64,000 nucleotides of DNA, taken from NCBI GenBank assembly GCA_050084985.1, contig JBITNC010000001.1:73470001-73534000 (forward strand), given 5' to 3'. This document shows positions 1-11,825 of the stretch, one piece after another. Position 1 is the stretch's first letter, and each line of letters begins with the position of its first letter. Under the pieces are notes generated by a model that saw only the letters and a program-made list of their open reading frames with translations, was not told the origin of the DNA and did no database searches. The stretch is from Nageia nagi. Taxonomy: Eukaryota > Pinophyta. A program made the position numbers and the translations under genes.

Positions 1-1534
1 CCTTGATGGGTACATGGAGGATCCTATGTACATCAGTGAGGGTAATGGTGATCTACCCTATTAATAAGTGAAATATGTTGGTGTCATCACATCAATGTTC
101 TATCAAGATAGTAAGGAATTATTTATCTCTAGGAACTTTTAGGGAATGTCTTATGTGTGCAAGGCCTAAAGAATCCATATGCTCTCTCTCCTCGATAGTG
201 AAGACATACTCATTGATGATGCTTATGGCAGGACTTCATGGCTAACACTTCATCAAATAAGCATGATCCTACATTCACAAAGGTAATGAAAAGGTAAGAT
301 CTTAGGTATATAATAAAAAAACTTGAAGTAGAATGTGTATTTTGACATAAAAATATGCATTTATTTTTATAAAATACACATATGAATCTATTTCATCAAA
401 ATTTAAGTATTAGTATGTTTTATTCCTCTATTTACTGAGCAATGACATCTAACTTGGAGTGATGTTGCCTAAAAATTATCATCATTTTCTCAAAAAATTG
501 AAAACCCACCTAGTTTTTTATATACTTTATGGTAAAAATGTATTTTATTTTCTTTCATGCATGATAAATACTACCATACATTTTCTTTTTTAAATAGCCA
601 ATAACTTATTAACTATGCTAAAAACTAGCTTAATTTAAAAATTACTCCTCTAGAAATGTTCAATTATGAGTAAAAATAAGGAAAATGAAGAAAGTTTTGG
701 TACCTAATGGCCCTTGCTGGAAGAATGAACAACTAAAGCCTAATGTCCTTGAATTGCCTTAGTTCATTCTTTGCCTAGAGCTCAGGATTGTAAAAATGTG
801 AATGTATAAATAGATGATGATTTGGTATATTTATAAAGTTGATATTAAATGCTTTTCGATGACAATCATGTAGATGCACATAATATTAAATTTTGGAATA
901 TATTTTGATGTAAACATCATAAATATGGATATACAAATTATTTTTTATTTTGTTTAACTCTTAATATGGAAGCAATGTCACTAAGGCCCAAGTGATGTAG
1001 CTAATTGCAGGTATTTTTTTTTTTTTTAAATTTAATCCCAACAATCATTGAAAGTGTTGAATTGATGAAAATTGATAATATATTGTAAATTGTTAGCATT
1101 TGTTAGAAAAATTCAAACTAGGGCAAGTTGGCCCAATTTTACAAAAATGATCATAAACATTTCATGAAAAGTAATGGTATTGATAAGTGAGAATGCATGT
1201 TCACTTGTTCTTGATTTTTTTAGAATATTCAATTCAAAATTTAGAGTATTTCTATAAAAAAATATTGAGTGGCACTGCTTAGGATATGATGCTTTTTTTA
1301 AAAAATATTTGATATAGGGGATTCGTAAGAGGTTCATCATGGCTTATGATGCTGATATTAATGGTTTTTATGATATGATTGATACATAGAAGTTGATCTT
1401 GGCCAATGCATGTAACTAAATAATGTACACCAAGCTTAGCTTTCTTAAGATATGATTAATGATTTAGGGGTTGTTCTTGATCAATGCATGCAATTGGGTG
1501 GTGTACATCAGGTTGAGATTTTGAAATATAATTA
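1..1534. other. AT-rich intergenic DNA
   Basis: No coding region with a recognisable domain was found on either strand. The stretch is AT-rich with scattered short open frames. It is probably old repeat DNA, but I cannot name a family. Confidence 0.5.
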
Positions 1535-1778
1535 TTGGTAAGACCTTATTAGTAAGTTGAAGTAACAAGTCCTTCTCAAAAGGGGAGGCAATTTATTAGT
1601 AATCCCTCATAAATAAGTTGAGGTAAAAAGTTTTTCTCAAAAGGGTAGGTAATTTATTAGTAAGCCTTCATCAATAAGTTGAGGTATAAAGTCCTTCTCA
1701 AAAGGGGAGATAATTTATCAGTAAGTCCTCATCATTAAGTTGAGGTAGCAATTCCTTCTCAAAAGGGGAGGTAATTTG
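1535..1778 (+). repeat. Four-copy tandem repeat, about 61-bp unit
   Basis: Four imperfect copies follow each other. Each carries the blocks AAGTTGAGGTA, CCTTCTCAAAAGGGGAGG and AATTTATTAGTAA, and starts about 61 bp after the last one. No coding role is apparent because the unit contains stops in several frames. Confidence 0.85.
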
Positions 1779-1977
1779 ATTCCATATTTGATTCCTTTTT
1801 CCAAGTTAAGATACATTGAAATGAAATTTAATGTCTATATTTAAGATATTATATGTAGAAATAGTTTGTTGTTTTGAGATAATTACAAGTTCATTTAGTC
1901 TTAATCTTTGGTTATTTCTATGATAAATCCTTCACATTCAAAACAAAGCTAAAAAGGGGTCAATATATTGGTAAAAT

Positions 1978-2547
1978 CTAAAGGAACAAGCCTACTAAGC
2001 TTGAATTCCTATTCAACCAAGATCTCATGAAGGCTCTTTAAAACATCATCATAATAGCATTAAAAACACACACTCAAAGTATCATTCACATAAGATGATG
2101 CTAATATAAAGTGGTTTCTACAACCATGGGAGTACATCCACTATTCTAAGATCTTATTCTCAAAGAGCACTCTCTTACAACAACTCTTTCATACTTCGCT
2201 TATAACCTAAACAAGAGTATAAATTTGCTACAAACTTGAGTGAGTAATCTCAAGGATATGGCCTTTTATTCATAGGCTAAAATCCTCCCTTGGATCACCT
2301 TTTTAACCATTGTACAATGTCATGACATACATCACCCTTTTACCCAAGGGGCATGCTCATGAGATGTAATGTAGGAAAAGTTACATTATCTTATTCACAA
2401 ATATTTAAAATGTATCTAGAGATACTTTTAAGTATTAGTAAATTTACATTATCATATTCACTAAATACTTAAGGTATTCAGGATACCTTTAAGTATTAAG
2501 TGAATTACATAAAAATACCTTACAATAATACATTATACATTCCAACA
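1978..2547 (-). repeat. 3' LTR of Copia-3
   Basis: On the minus strand it begins TGTTGGAATGTATAATG next to a polypurine tract (AAGGGGGAG at 2548-2556). It ends near the GCTTGTTCC block shared with the LTRs of Copia-2. The left boundary is approximate because the terminal CA is mutated. Confidence 0.75.
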
Positions 2548-2786
2548 CTCCCCCTTAATGCAATATTAGTGTAGAGAGAATAAGAAGAGCAGAAAGAGAG
2601 AGTAAGAGAGATTTCTCCTCCATTGAGATACAATCAAAGATGAGAACATTTACATATTTGAGAAATAAGTAATATCTTAGATTGAGACTTGCTACTTTAC
2701 TTTTTGATAAAATGGTTTATAATAAAACCATTAATCATAATTGGTTTCACTGTACAAAGTAGTCATTTAATAATAAGTTGACATGA

Positions 2787-3354
2787 TGTATTGGAAATTA
2801 TAATGAATTATTGTTTAATATATCTCTTTAATGTAAGCCCAAAATGTAAATCCACTTAATACTTAAAGTATCTTTAGATACCTTAAAGCATTAAAGAAAT
2901 AAATATAGAAAAAGCTTTAACCTTACTCTTGGGTAGAGGGGTGGTTAAATAGTGGGTTTCATCTTATAAATTGAGGGGCACCCTCCCTCTCATTGTACTT
3001 GTAGAAGCATGAAGATGATAGTGTTGTAGAGTTGTAGGAATGCTCTTGTAGGAGCTTTGTAGAAGAATTATTAAGAATTTGTAGGAGATTTCTATTATGA
3101 GAAGTAATAGAAGACATGGTTCAAAGTGGATGTACCTTGTAGAAGAATTCTTAAGAATTTGTAGAAGAGTTATATTATGAGAAGTAATAGAAGATATGGT
3201 TCAAATTGGATGTACTCCCAAGAGTTGGAGGAACCACTATACATTATGTGTTCTCATTTATGTGAATGATTTGTTCTTATTAAGATGGTTATAAGTTAGA
3301 TTTGTTGGAAAATGAATAAGAGATCTTGGTTTATTAAATCCTTCAATTCCATCA
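2787..3354 (+). repeat. 5' LTR of Copia-4, with an 80-bp internal duplication
   Basis: Similar along its whole length to the repeat at 4616-5098. The difference is a tandem duplication starting at 3061 and 3141 (shared AGAAGAATT and GAAGTAATAGAAGA blocks), which accounts for its greater length. No primer-binding site follows. Confidence 0.75.
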
Positions 3355-4020
3355 CATGGTTAAAAATATTCACCCTTATCCATGACTACATTATTAGAGT
3401 GGTTAAAAATGTTCACCCTTCTCCATGATTGCATATTACTGAAGTGGTTAGAAAGGTCCACCCTTATCTAAAATTGAAATTTATTTAATAGAATTTGAAT
3501 TCATGTTTTTGGATTAATACTATCAAATTATATCATATGCATATTTACTAAGTGTCATAGTCAAGTTTGCTTATTGTGACTTGTGCAGTGCAATAGTCAA
3601 GTTTGCTTATTGTGGCTAGTTCTATATAGATAAGAAATTATGTGGCTTATGTTATGCCCTTAAATATTGACTTGGTGGTTTGGTCAAATTGGCATTTTTT
3701 ATGGCTTAAAAATCTTAACTTGGAGATATAGTCAAGTGGTTTTGCCTTATAAATTTTGACTTGATGGTTTGATCAAGTAGGCATTTTTGTGATTTAACTT
3801 GGTGGTTTGGTCAAGTTGGTTTGTTTGTGACTTGAAAATCTTAACTTGATATTTTGGACAAGTTTATATTTGATGATTTGTGATATGGTTAAGATAACAT
3901 GGTCACACAAGTATTTATTGGTGAAGTTATCATCAAGGGGGAGAAACAGGTTATGAAAATATTATGATGTGATGACAACCTCAAATACCAAAATAAATAC
4001 AAAATAATGATTCAAACAAA
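3355..4020 (+). repeat. Dispersed repeat, copy 1 (see 10556-11170)
   Basis: Matches 10556-11170 in the same order: GGTTAAAAA.GTTCACCC blocks, TAGAATTTGAATTCATGTT, CATAGTCAAGTTTGC, and ATCAAGGGG followed by TTATGATGTGATG. The centre has several degenerate copies of CTTGGTGGTTTGGTCAAGTT. ATCAAGGGGGAGA resembles a retroelement polypurine tract. Confidence 0.7.
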
Positions 4021-4615
4021 CATAAAAACTAAAAATTTTGATGATATTTTTATCCTTGGTTGAGAATGCATTTATATCATTTTTTTGGTTATACATTTGA
4101 TAATGTTGTGCACATGATATTGTTGATATCATGTTATGAGTGATATATTTTATTTAGTATGCACATGTGATATTTATTTGATGATGTATGCTATATTTAA
4201 TGTTATGCATATGTGATGATTTGTTATATTTATGCATAATTTAATCAGTTTATAGATGGTATTTATCTTATATGCATATATATAATGCATCTAATTGATC
4301 TTATTTATGAGTTGCTTGTAGCTTGCAAGTTTCTTCTTAAGATTGTAGGTTACTTCAGGTATGCAGGCTCATAGAGGCTCATTATATCAACATGTTGTTG
4401 AATGACTACTCTTGTACATTGAAACCATTTATGATTGATAATTGTATTGTAAAACCATTTGTTAAAATGGTTAAGTAGTTTAGCTATTGTAGAGCCATCA
4501 ATATTCTATTACTTTCTTATAAGTTCTCATATTTAATTGTATTCTTATGGAGGAGAACTCTCTTACTCTTCCTCTTTATCTTTTCGACTCTCTATCCTAA
4601 TATTGCATTAAGGAG

Positions 4616-5098
4616 TGTTGAAAATTATAATACATTATTTTGTAATATCTCTCTTTAATATAAAACCATAATGTAAATCCATTTAATGCTTAAAATATCT
4701 CTAGATACATTAAAGTATTAAGGAAATAAATATGGAAAAAGTTTTAACCTTACTCTTGGGTAAATAGGTGGTTAAAGAGTGGGTTTTATCTCATAAATTG
4801 AGAGGTACCTCCCCTCTCATTGTACTTGTAGAAGCATGAAGATACTAGTGTTGTGAGTTATAGGAATGCTCTTGTAGGAGCTTTGTAAAAGAATTTTTGA
4901 GAATTTGTTGAAGAGTTCTTTTGTGAAAAGTAATAGAAGATATGGTTCAAAGTGGATGTAATCTCAAGAGTTGGAGGAACCACTATACATTATGTGTTCT
5001 CATTTGTGTGAATGATTTGTTCTTAGTTAGATGGTTGTAAGTTAGATTTATTTGAGAAGCAATAAGAGATCTTGATTTATGAAATTCTTAAATTCCAT
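4616..5098 (+). repeat. 3' LTR of Copia-4
   Basis: Begins TGTTGAAAATTATAATAC right after a purine run and ends near TTCCAT. It matches 2787-3354 apart from the 80-bp duplication there. Confidence 0.75.
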
Positions 5099-5589
5099 CA
5101 TGATGATCTTCTATGAGTCTACACATTCGAAGTAGGTAACCTACACTCTCAAGAAGAAACCTGAAAGCTATAAGAAACTCATAAATAAGATAAATCAAAT
5201 GCATCATATAAATATTTATATCAACATAAGATAAACGAATCAATTAATACCATCCATAAATTGATCAATGGTGCACTATAAGCTATCATAAAGATGCAAA
5301 GCTAATACTCATAGTCACCTATTGTATAGAAAATATGTGTTGATCAACATAAAAAATAGGACATAAGAATATACAAGTTCTTCACATATGGATAACTAAA
5401 TAATAATATATGGATAACTGAAATCGTACTAGCAAAAGCCATTATATACTAAAAAATATACAACTAGTTCTTCGCATGAAGAAAATTAACTATGAAGGTG
5501 TACATAAAATATCAACACTATACAACTAAAAAAATCCTCCTAAAGATGAAGTTTTCATCATAAAAATGAAATCAATAAGAATTCAACCT

Positions 5590-7394
5590 TCACTTCCCCT
5601 TGAAGGCAACTTCACCAACCCAATAGATTCTCTAAGCTTGTTGAACTAAGCTTCAGCAAGGATCTTGATGAACAAATCTATGGAGTTTAAGACTAATTGA
5701 TAATATTACAATTGAAAGATAACATTTAGAACCTTCTCCCTGATAAAATATGCTTGGATTTCAACATGTCTAATTCTTTGATGAAAAATAGGATTCTTTT
5801 ACAAATTAAAAGTCAACTAATTATTTGACAAAATCTAACATGGGTGAGCTTTTTCATACCCAATTTTTTTATAAGATACCTTAGCCAAATGGCTTCTTGG
5901 GTCACGACTGACATGGATTGATATGATGTTTTTATGGTGGAGAGAGCAGTATTAGGATCCTTCTTGGAATACTAAGAGAGAACACCTAAACGAATGCTAA
6001 AGACATAAGAAAAGATTGATTTTATATCATCTATATCTCCCCATAGTTAGAATCTAAGTATTCTAAGAGAGCAAATGAGAGAAACTTGAAATACTTGAGA
6101 GAAAGATCCTTTGTTTGTGCAACATACCTTAAGATTTTCTTAACATTAAGATGCTCAACATATAATTTTTGCATAAATCATACCATAAGATTTAATACAA
6201 AGGTAATATTTGGATGGAGATATTCAAGTAAAAAAGATTTCCAATTAGTTGAATGTAATATATCGCATCTTCCAATTAAGAGTTGGAGCTAAGAGATAGA
6301 GTGATTCTAGGAGAGATTGTGATAATAGTAATTTTACACTCCTCCATTCTAATTTTTTTTAAAATATTTGATATATACTTGGATTGACTAAGGCAGGTAC
6401 AATCCTTGTATTAGTACATTTATATAAAAAAGTAGTAATGCATGAGACTAAGATCAACAAATTTAAATGTTGTCTTCAATTTGGATGTACACTCTTGGAT
6501 GATTTTGTTATTATTTTCGATGATTAGAAGATCATACACATAGAGAAAAATCAAGACCAAGTCTTATTCTTGATTGAGCCTATATAGATTTAAATCAGAG
6601 AAGAACTTATAGAATCCATTATCCACAAAGTATCCTAAAATAATTTTGTACCAAGCTCTAGGTGCTTACTTAAGTCTATACAAGGATTTTTTTAGCTTAC
6701 ATACAAGGGACTCTTTACCTTCCATAATAAGCCCTTCTGGTTGATATATGTAACTATCCACATATAAGTCACCATTGAGAGAAAACTCTTAACATTAAGT
6801 TGAAAAACTTTCCATCCTTAAGCTATTGAAAGGGTAAGGATTAACCTGAATATGGGCATATTTGCCATTGGATAAAAGGTTTTGTCATAATTAGCTTCAT
6901 ATTTTTAAGTGAAATCCTTAGCTACTAACCTTGCCTTGTATTTTTTAATTTTTTCAATTGAATTGTATTTGAATTTATAAATCCACTTATTACCAATCAG
7001 ATTTTATTCATTAGGATAGGAAATTAAATCTTGAGTTTTATTTTTCATCAAAGCCTCATACTCCACTTTCATGACTTCCATATAACATTCATTCTTTAAA
7101 TTTTTTTTGAATGATGAGGGCTCATTCCTTCTATTAATTTTGGCAAATAAAGATTTTTTAAAGGTCATACTTTTTTTTATCCTTTATTTTAGAGAATTTT
7201 TCTCCTAAGGTGACTTATCTACATTGACATCCAACCAAATAGGTGCAACAAAAGAGTTATCAAGATCATCCAAATCCTCACAAGAAGTAGATTCCTCAAA
7301 AATTTAATTAAACTTTACATACCTCAATATGAAAATTGCTTTGGAGGAAGGGGAGTAGAGCCTATAGCCTCTATGTTGACTTTCATAGCCCATA
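5590..7394 (-). pseudogene. Copia-3 pol pseudogene (RNase H, RT, integrase C-terminus)
   Basis: The stretch parallels 36291-38110 of the intact Copia-1 gene: the gene end at about 5590, RNase H near 5880-6290, reverse transcriptase near 6400-7100, and the integrase/RT linker up to about 7394. Many stops and frameshifts break it. Open frames on the opposite strand here are shadows of this coding region. Confidence 0.8.
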
Positions 7395-8290
7395 AAGAAT
7401 GGTCTAATGCTATTAGTTGGATGTTCTTCTATCTCATCTAATAGGTGACATATAAAATGTACCTAATTTTTATTGTTCACATGTATGTACCTGATCGTGA
7501 TTAGCATTATTTTCTTCTTTAAAGAAATATTCATTTGGTTCCACTTTTGATTCTTCTCAGGAGTCTACATAAGTGGCATGCACATCATGCAAGCTAGCAG
7601 GCACACCGTGGATATCCTCCTTTTTTTCTATTGTATTTCCTTCTTTTTGATGATTATGCATTTTCATATTGAAACAAAGAATCCAAAGAAAGTGAAGTAT
7701 TTAGTTCTAATTCTAACAACTCATATTTTTTCAAAATATCAATAATATTCTCAATATTGTATGTAACAAAATATTCCATTCTTTTAGTATGAGCCATTAA
7801 TTTTTTGATTTATTTAATACTATCAGGAATAATATCAAGATCATAAACATCAGATCCATTCATAGAGGTATTAGCAGAAGTTTCTTAACTCACACTTTCA
7901 AAATCCCCATCAATAAATTCATGTTAAATTTATTAGGTGTTTGGCCAATTATATTCATTCGATAACTAGAATTAACAAATTCAAACTCTTCTTCATCAGT
8001 ATCCATTATATGAATTAGATGAGGTTCAAAGAGGTCAAGGGGTATATCGGGATTAACCCTAGTACTCCTAATTATATCAAAATGAACCTTTCCTTTAGAC
8101 ATTTTAGGTTATTCCCCTACCATAAATATTTTTGGAATATACATAAAATAAACCCTAGTTTTATCTTTTTAATGCTCTATTACCCTAATGACATTTTGCA
8201 AAGGCAAGAAGAGTAACACAAATGGATTCAAACTTCACTTTGAAGAAGTATACCCTAGAAAACTAGGTGTATAAGAGTGGTTGGGTTCAC
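7395..8290 (-). other. Unclassified segment with a small acidic open frame
   Basis: Similarity to Copia-1 stops at about 7394. On the minus strand 7890-8102 encodes 70 residues beginning MSKGKVHFDI with an acidic run (DTDEEEFEF). The rest reads with many stops. TGGTGAACCCAACC near 8277-8290 on the minus strand has the shape of a tRNA primer-binding site, which would make this the 5' end of another retroelement, but I cannot name it. Confidence 0.35.
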
Positions 8291-10555
8291 CAAAATGTAG
8301 ATAATAAATTATGTAAATAGGTAATATAAATATAAAACAAATATACCAAGACAACACTAATTCAAATATATAATTAAATACATGAAAAGTGTGTACTTGA
8401 TAATGATATGAAAATCCTCAAGATGTAGTAAGGAACTATGGAGGATTGGATTAGATTAGAGATAGAATTCGATAAGGGTAATGGATTATGCATGATCTAA
8501 TGAAGACATTTCCTCTACTCATAGCTATGGATCATGGATTTGCACGGTATGCAGGTCATAAGAACTCTATGATATGGATGCTGTAAAACTTGTAGAATTA
8601 GATAATGCATAAAATATAGCATATAGTTATAGCTCATAGCAAACAAATCTTCCAATAGGTGATATCAAAAGATACCATAAGTATGATGTATGGGAAAACC
8701 ACTTATCAAAGAGATCTGATAGGGATGTGAACATTTAATTTCTGTATTTATACTTTGTAAGGATATAAAAAGAAGTAAAAGTTGACTTATAGCAATAATA
8801 TAATCATTATTGTATCCAAGATACTTTAAAATATGAACCATGGTAAATAATATAGCATTTAATATAACACATGGTATTGCATTGTAATATTAACTTTATC
8901 TTGGCATTTGCAATATTGCTTTTAACATTTTTAAAGATATCTAAGATATGATTTATTAAATAAATAATAAATCATTTTTTGGTATTTACAATGTTTATTA
9001 TTTTTTTATTATTAATTTGCAATTTTTTTAATAATATATTTATTCTTTAGATTATAAATAATACAATTAAAATATAGTTAATTTGCAAAAAAAAATTTGA
9101 TCCTTGGAATTATTATTTTTTTGGTAAACTTTTGGAAAGTATCTCAAACTTATTATGCAATATTGGACTTATTTAATTAACTTTTTAATAAATTGATAAG
9201 TTTTTGAAGAAATTTTTTTATTTGGCAATACTTAATTATGTCAAATATATTGCAACCATTTTTAAAGAAAATTAATATTTTTTACAGTTAATTTTTAAGA
9301 TTGTAAGTATTCAATGCAACTATTTTTGATGTCATCATCACTAAGCTTATGGGGTTTAACAGTATTGATGAAAATTAAAAGGGAGGAGGTTGCATTGATC
9401 TATATTGAAAAAGAATTATTATTCTTGGATATGCATTAGACTATGTATTGATATCCTTAAATTATGTATATATACACATATTTGTTATTTGATATCATTT
9501 TAAATGAAAGTATTTTGAACTTCTAAAATAATTCTTTTTATCTACATTATTTGAAGTGAAAAGTGTATGTAAATTTTCTTCAAACTTTACTATCCTCATT
9601 TATTGATCGTGCACATAATTTTTTTCCTATGTTGGATGAATTTTTTTTAGTTGTGTACACATTCTTGTTGGAGTGAAGTTTGTAAACTTTTTTCATATTT
9701 GAATTGTTGTGCACATTATTAGATAGAAAATTGGTCATCAAAATTTATGGTTTATGGACATTGGTTGATATTCTTGTTGGATTGAAAAGTTTGTAAACTT
9801 TCTCCACATGAGTTATTGAGGATATTATTTATCACCATTGATTTGTATGATAATGCATTTTTTTAACATTATTTCCTTCCAATTTGGTTGTTATTGGTGT
9901 GAATTATTTAACACCATAGATATATGGAAGAATTATTATTTGATTAAGAAATATTATTACATTAATATAATATTGATTACTTTTACATGAGTTAAACCCA
10001 CATCTTTTTCTTTGAAAAGAAAGTGTACAAGTACCGTTGGGAAGTGTATGTTCCTCTCCACATTTGTAGAGTTTAGTAATATAATATAATTATTAATGAA
10101 GTTACTCTTAAGGGGGAGTATTATTAAATTCATAAAAAAGTATATTTAAAAAATATCTAAGCATTTTTTTATCAAGGAGCAATTTTGGATGTGACTTTGC
10201 GATTATTGTCTATCAAAATAAAACTTTGTTGATTTTTTTAGCTAAACGCTAATCACTTGGGTTGGTAAAGTTGTCTTCAAGAAATATTGAAGTATGAATT
10301 ATTATCATGACTAATTCATCCTTAAGAAGATTATTGTATTATGTATATAATAAGTGACTATAAGTATTGACTCGACATCTTTGTGATGACTTCTAGTGCA
10401 CTACTATTTGCCATAATTTTACTTCTATGTTGAAAAGTTATATCCATGTTGATGGATTGCTTTCCACATTTTTACTTTACTATTTGAAAAGTTTATTATT
10501 TATATCAAGTTGTAGTGGATGGATTTGTTAAAAAGATTCATATTTCTTCATAACT
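8291..10555. other. AT-rich repeat DNA with a polypurine-tract-like site
   Basis: No coding region was recognised. Between about 9550 and 9850 there are loosely repeated blocks (TGAAGTTTGTAAACTTT, GTGCACAT.ATT). AAGGGGGAG at 10110-10118, followed by TATTATTAAATTC, resembles a retroelement 3' end, but no matching LTR could be closed. Confidence 0.4.
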
Positions 10556-11170
10556 ACAAATTGATGGAGTGTTTAAAAAGGTTTTCACTTATCCATGATT
10601 GCACATTGTTGGAGTGGTTAAAAAGGTCCGCACTTCTTTACAATTGTATTTTTTGATAGAATTTGAATTCATGTTCTTAGATTAATGCTACCTTATTGTA
10701 TCATATGCATCTTGACTAATAGCAAAGTCAACTTAGCATTTTATGGTTTTTGCATCTTGACTAGTGACATAGTCAAGTTTGCATGTTGTATTTTATTTTT
10801 TATCTATGCTATAGTATTGTTGAAGGAGAACTTAAACCTCAAAATCAACATGTTTGTAAATAGATAAGAAATTATGCATCTTTGACATGTGGCTTATGCA
10901 TATGATCTTTTTTTTATCAAGTTTTCATTTTTATAGCATTTTTGTGGCTAGAAAAGCTTGATTTGATGGCATAGTCAAGTTGTTATTTTGTGACTTATGC
11001 ACTTTTGCCTTGTAAATCTTGACTTGGTGTTATGGTCAAGTTGGAATTTGATAGTTTATGTCATGGTTAAGGTAACATGTCATATGAGTATTTGATAAGT
11101 GAAGTTGTTATCAAGGGGAAAAAAATGTTATGATGTGATGGCATCTTCATATACCTAAAACAAACATAAA
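10556..11170 (+). repeat. Dispersed repeat, copy 2 (see 3355-4020)
   Basis: Direct-orientation counterpart of 3355-4020 with the same order of blocks, including the TAGTCAAGTTTGCAT motifs and ATCAAGGGG followed by TTATGATGTGATGGCA. Divergence is clearly visible, so it is old. No coding capacity. Confidence 0.7.
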
Positions 11171-11751
11171 TAATGATCTAAAAAAAACCTTTTTTATGAT
11201 GATTGGTGATCATGTTGTGCATATTATTTTGGGCACTTGTAGATATTTCATATATCCTTATTTGATAGTGTACTTGCATCACTTGGTTGATAGTTGCATT
11301 TGATATTATGCATAATTAGATATTTATATGTCATCGATATACATGCTCATGGATGATATATTTTATTTTATTGCTTATATGATATGATATATCATGACTT
11401 GTTAGTAATACACATGTTATATTTTTAGATATTATAGTTGATGATATATTTCATCTTTGATTTTGTGTATATATGATTAACAATGTCATGTTTTATAACA
11501 TTGTTTGTGTTAGCATCATTGAGAATTGTTAGATATTAGCATATGGATCTTCAATAGTCTCTCCTTTATACAAAGTATCAAAAGGTATCCAATATCCTCT
11601 CAAATATTGTAAGCCTTGTTTGGATATATATCTCAAAGATTGTAATCCCTATTTGGCTATATGTATACTTATTAGCATGAGTAAAACTTCTTAGTCATTA
11701 TTGTAAAAATCATTATTTTTTCTTTACAATCCCAAAATAACATTAAGGAAG
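11171..11751. other. AT-rich intergenic DNA
   Basis: Continues weakly similar to 4020-4240 at its start (TGTTGTGCA, ATGATATATTTTATTT blocks). Nothing else recognisable. Confidence 0.4.
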
Positions 11752-11825
11752 AATGTTGGAACTAATAATGTGATTTAGGGTATGTAATAATGTTGGAACT
11801 AATAATGTGATTTAGGGTATGTCTA
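11752..11825 (+). repeat. Perfect-looking 37-bp tandem duplication
   Basis: Two adjacent copies start at 11752 and 11789, each reading AATGTTGGAACTAATAATG and then TGATTTAGGGTATGT. The first TGTTGG lies just after CATTAAGGAAG, a weak polypurine-like run, so this might be an LTR start. Confidence 0.85.

Larger units (their letters stand above)
2787..5098 (+). mobile_element. Copia-4: short plus-strand Copia derivative nested in Copia-3
   Basis: Two direct LTRs (about 2787-3354 and 4616-5098) flank 1.26 kb of non-coding internal sequence. The distal internal part (about 4240-4615) matches the region between RNase H and 3' LTR of Copia-2 and ends in ATTAAGGAG just before the second LTR. No gag-pol remains, so it was moved in trans or lost its coding part. 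CATGA occurs at 2782-2786 and 5099-5103 and fits a 5-bp target duplication, although the exact LTR ends are worn. Confidence 0.75.
1978..7394 (-). mobile_element. Copia-3: decayed Ty1/copia element, interrupted
   Basis: A minus-strand Copia element of the same broad family as the intact one at 34964-43586. Reading leftwards it has decayed integrase C-terminus, reverse transcriptase, RNase H, 3' UTR, a polypurine tract (2548-2556) and the 3' LTR (about 1978-2547). It is split by Copia-4 at 2787-5098: the 3' UTR text breaks at about 2786 and resumes at about 5099. Alignment to the intact element is lost near 7394 inside the integrase/RT linker, and no 5' LTR was found, so the element is truncated. 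Confidence 0.8.
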
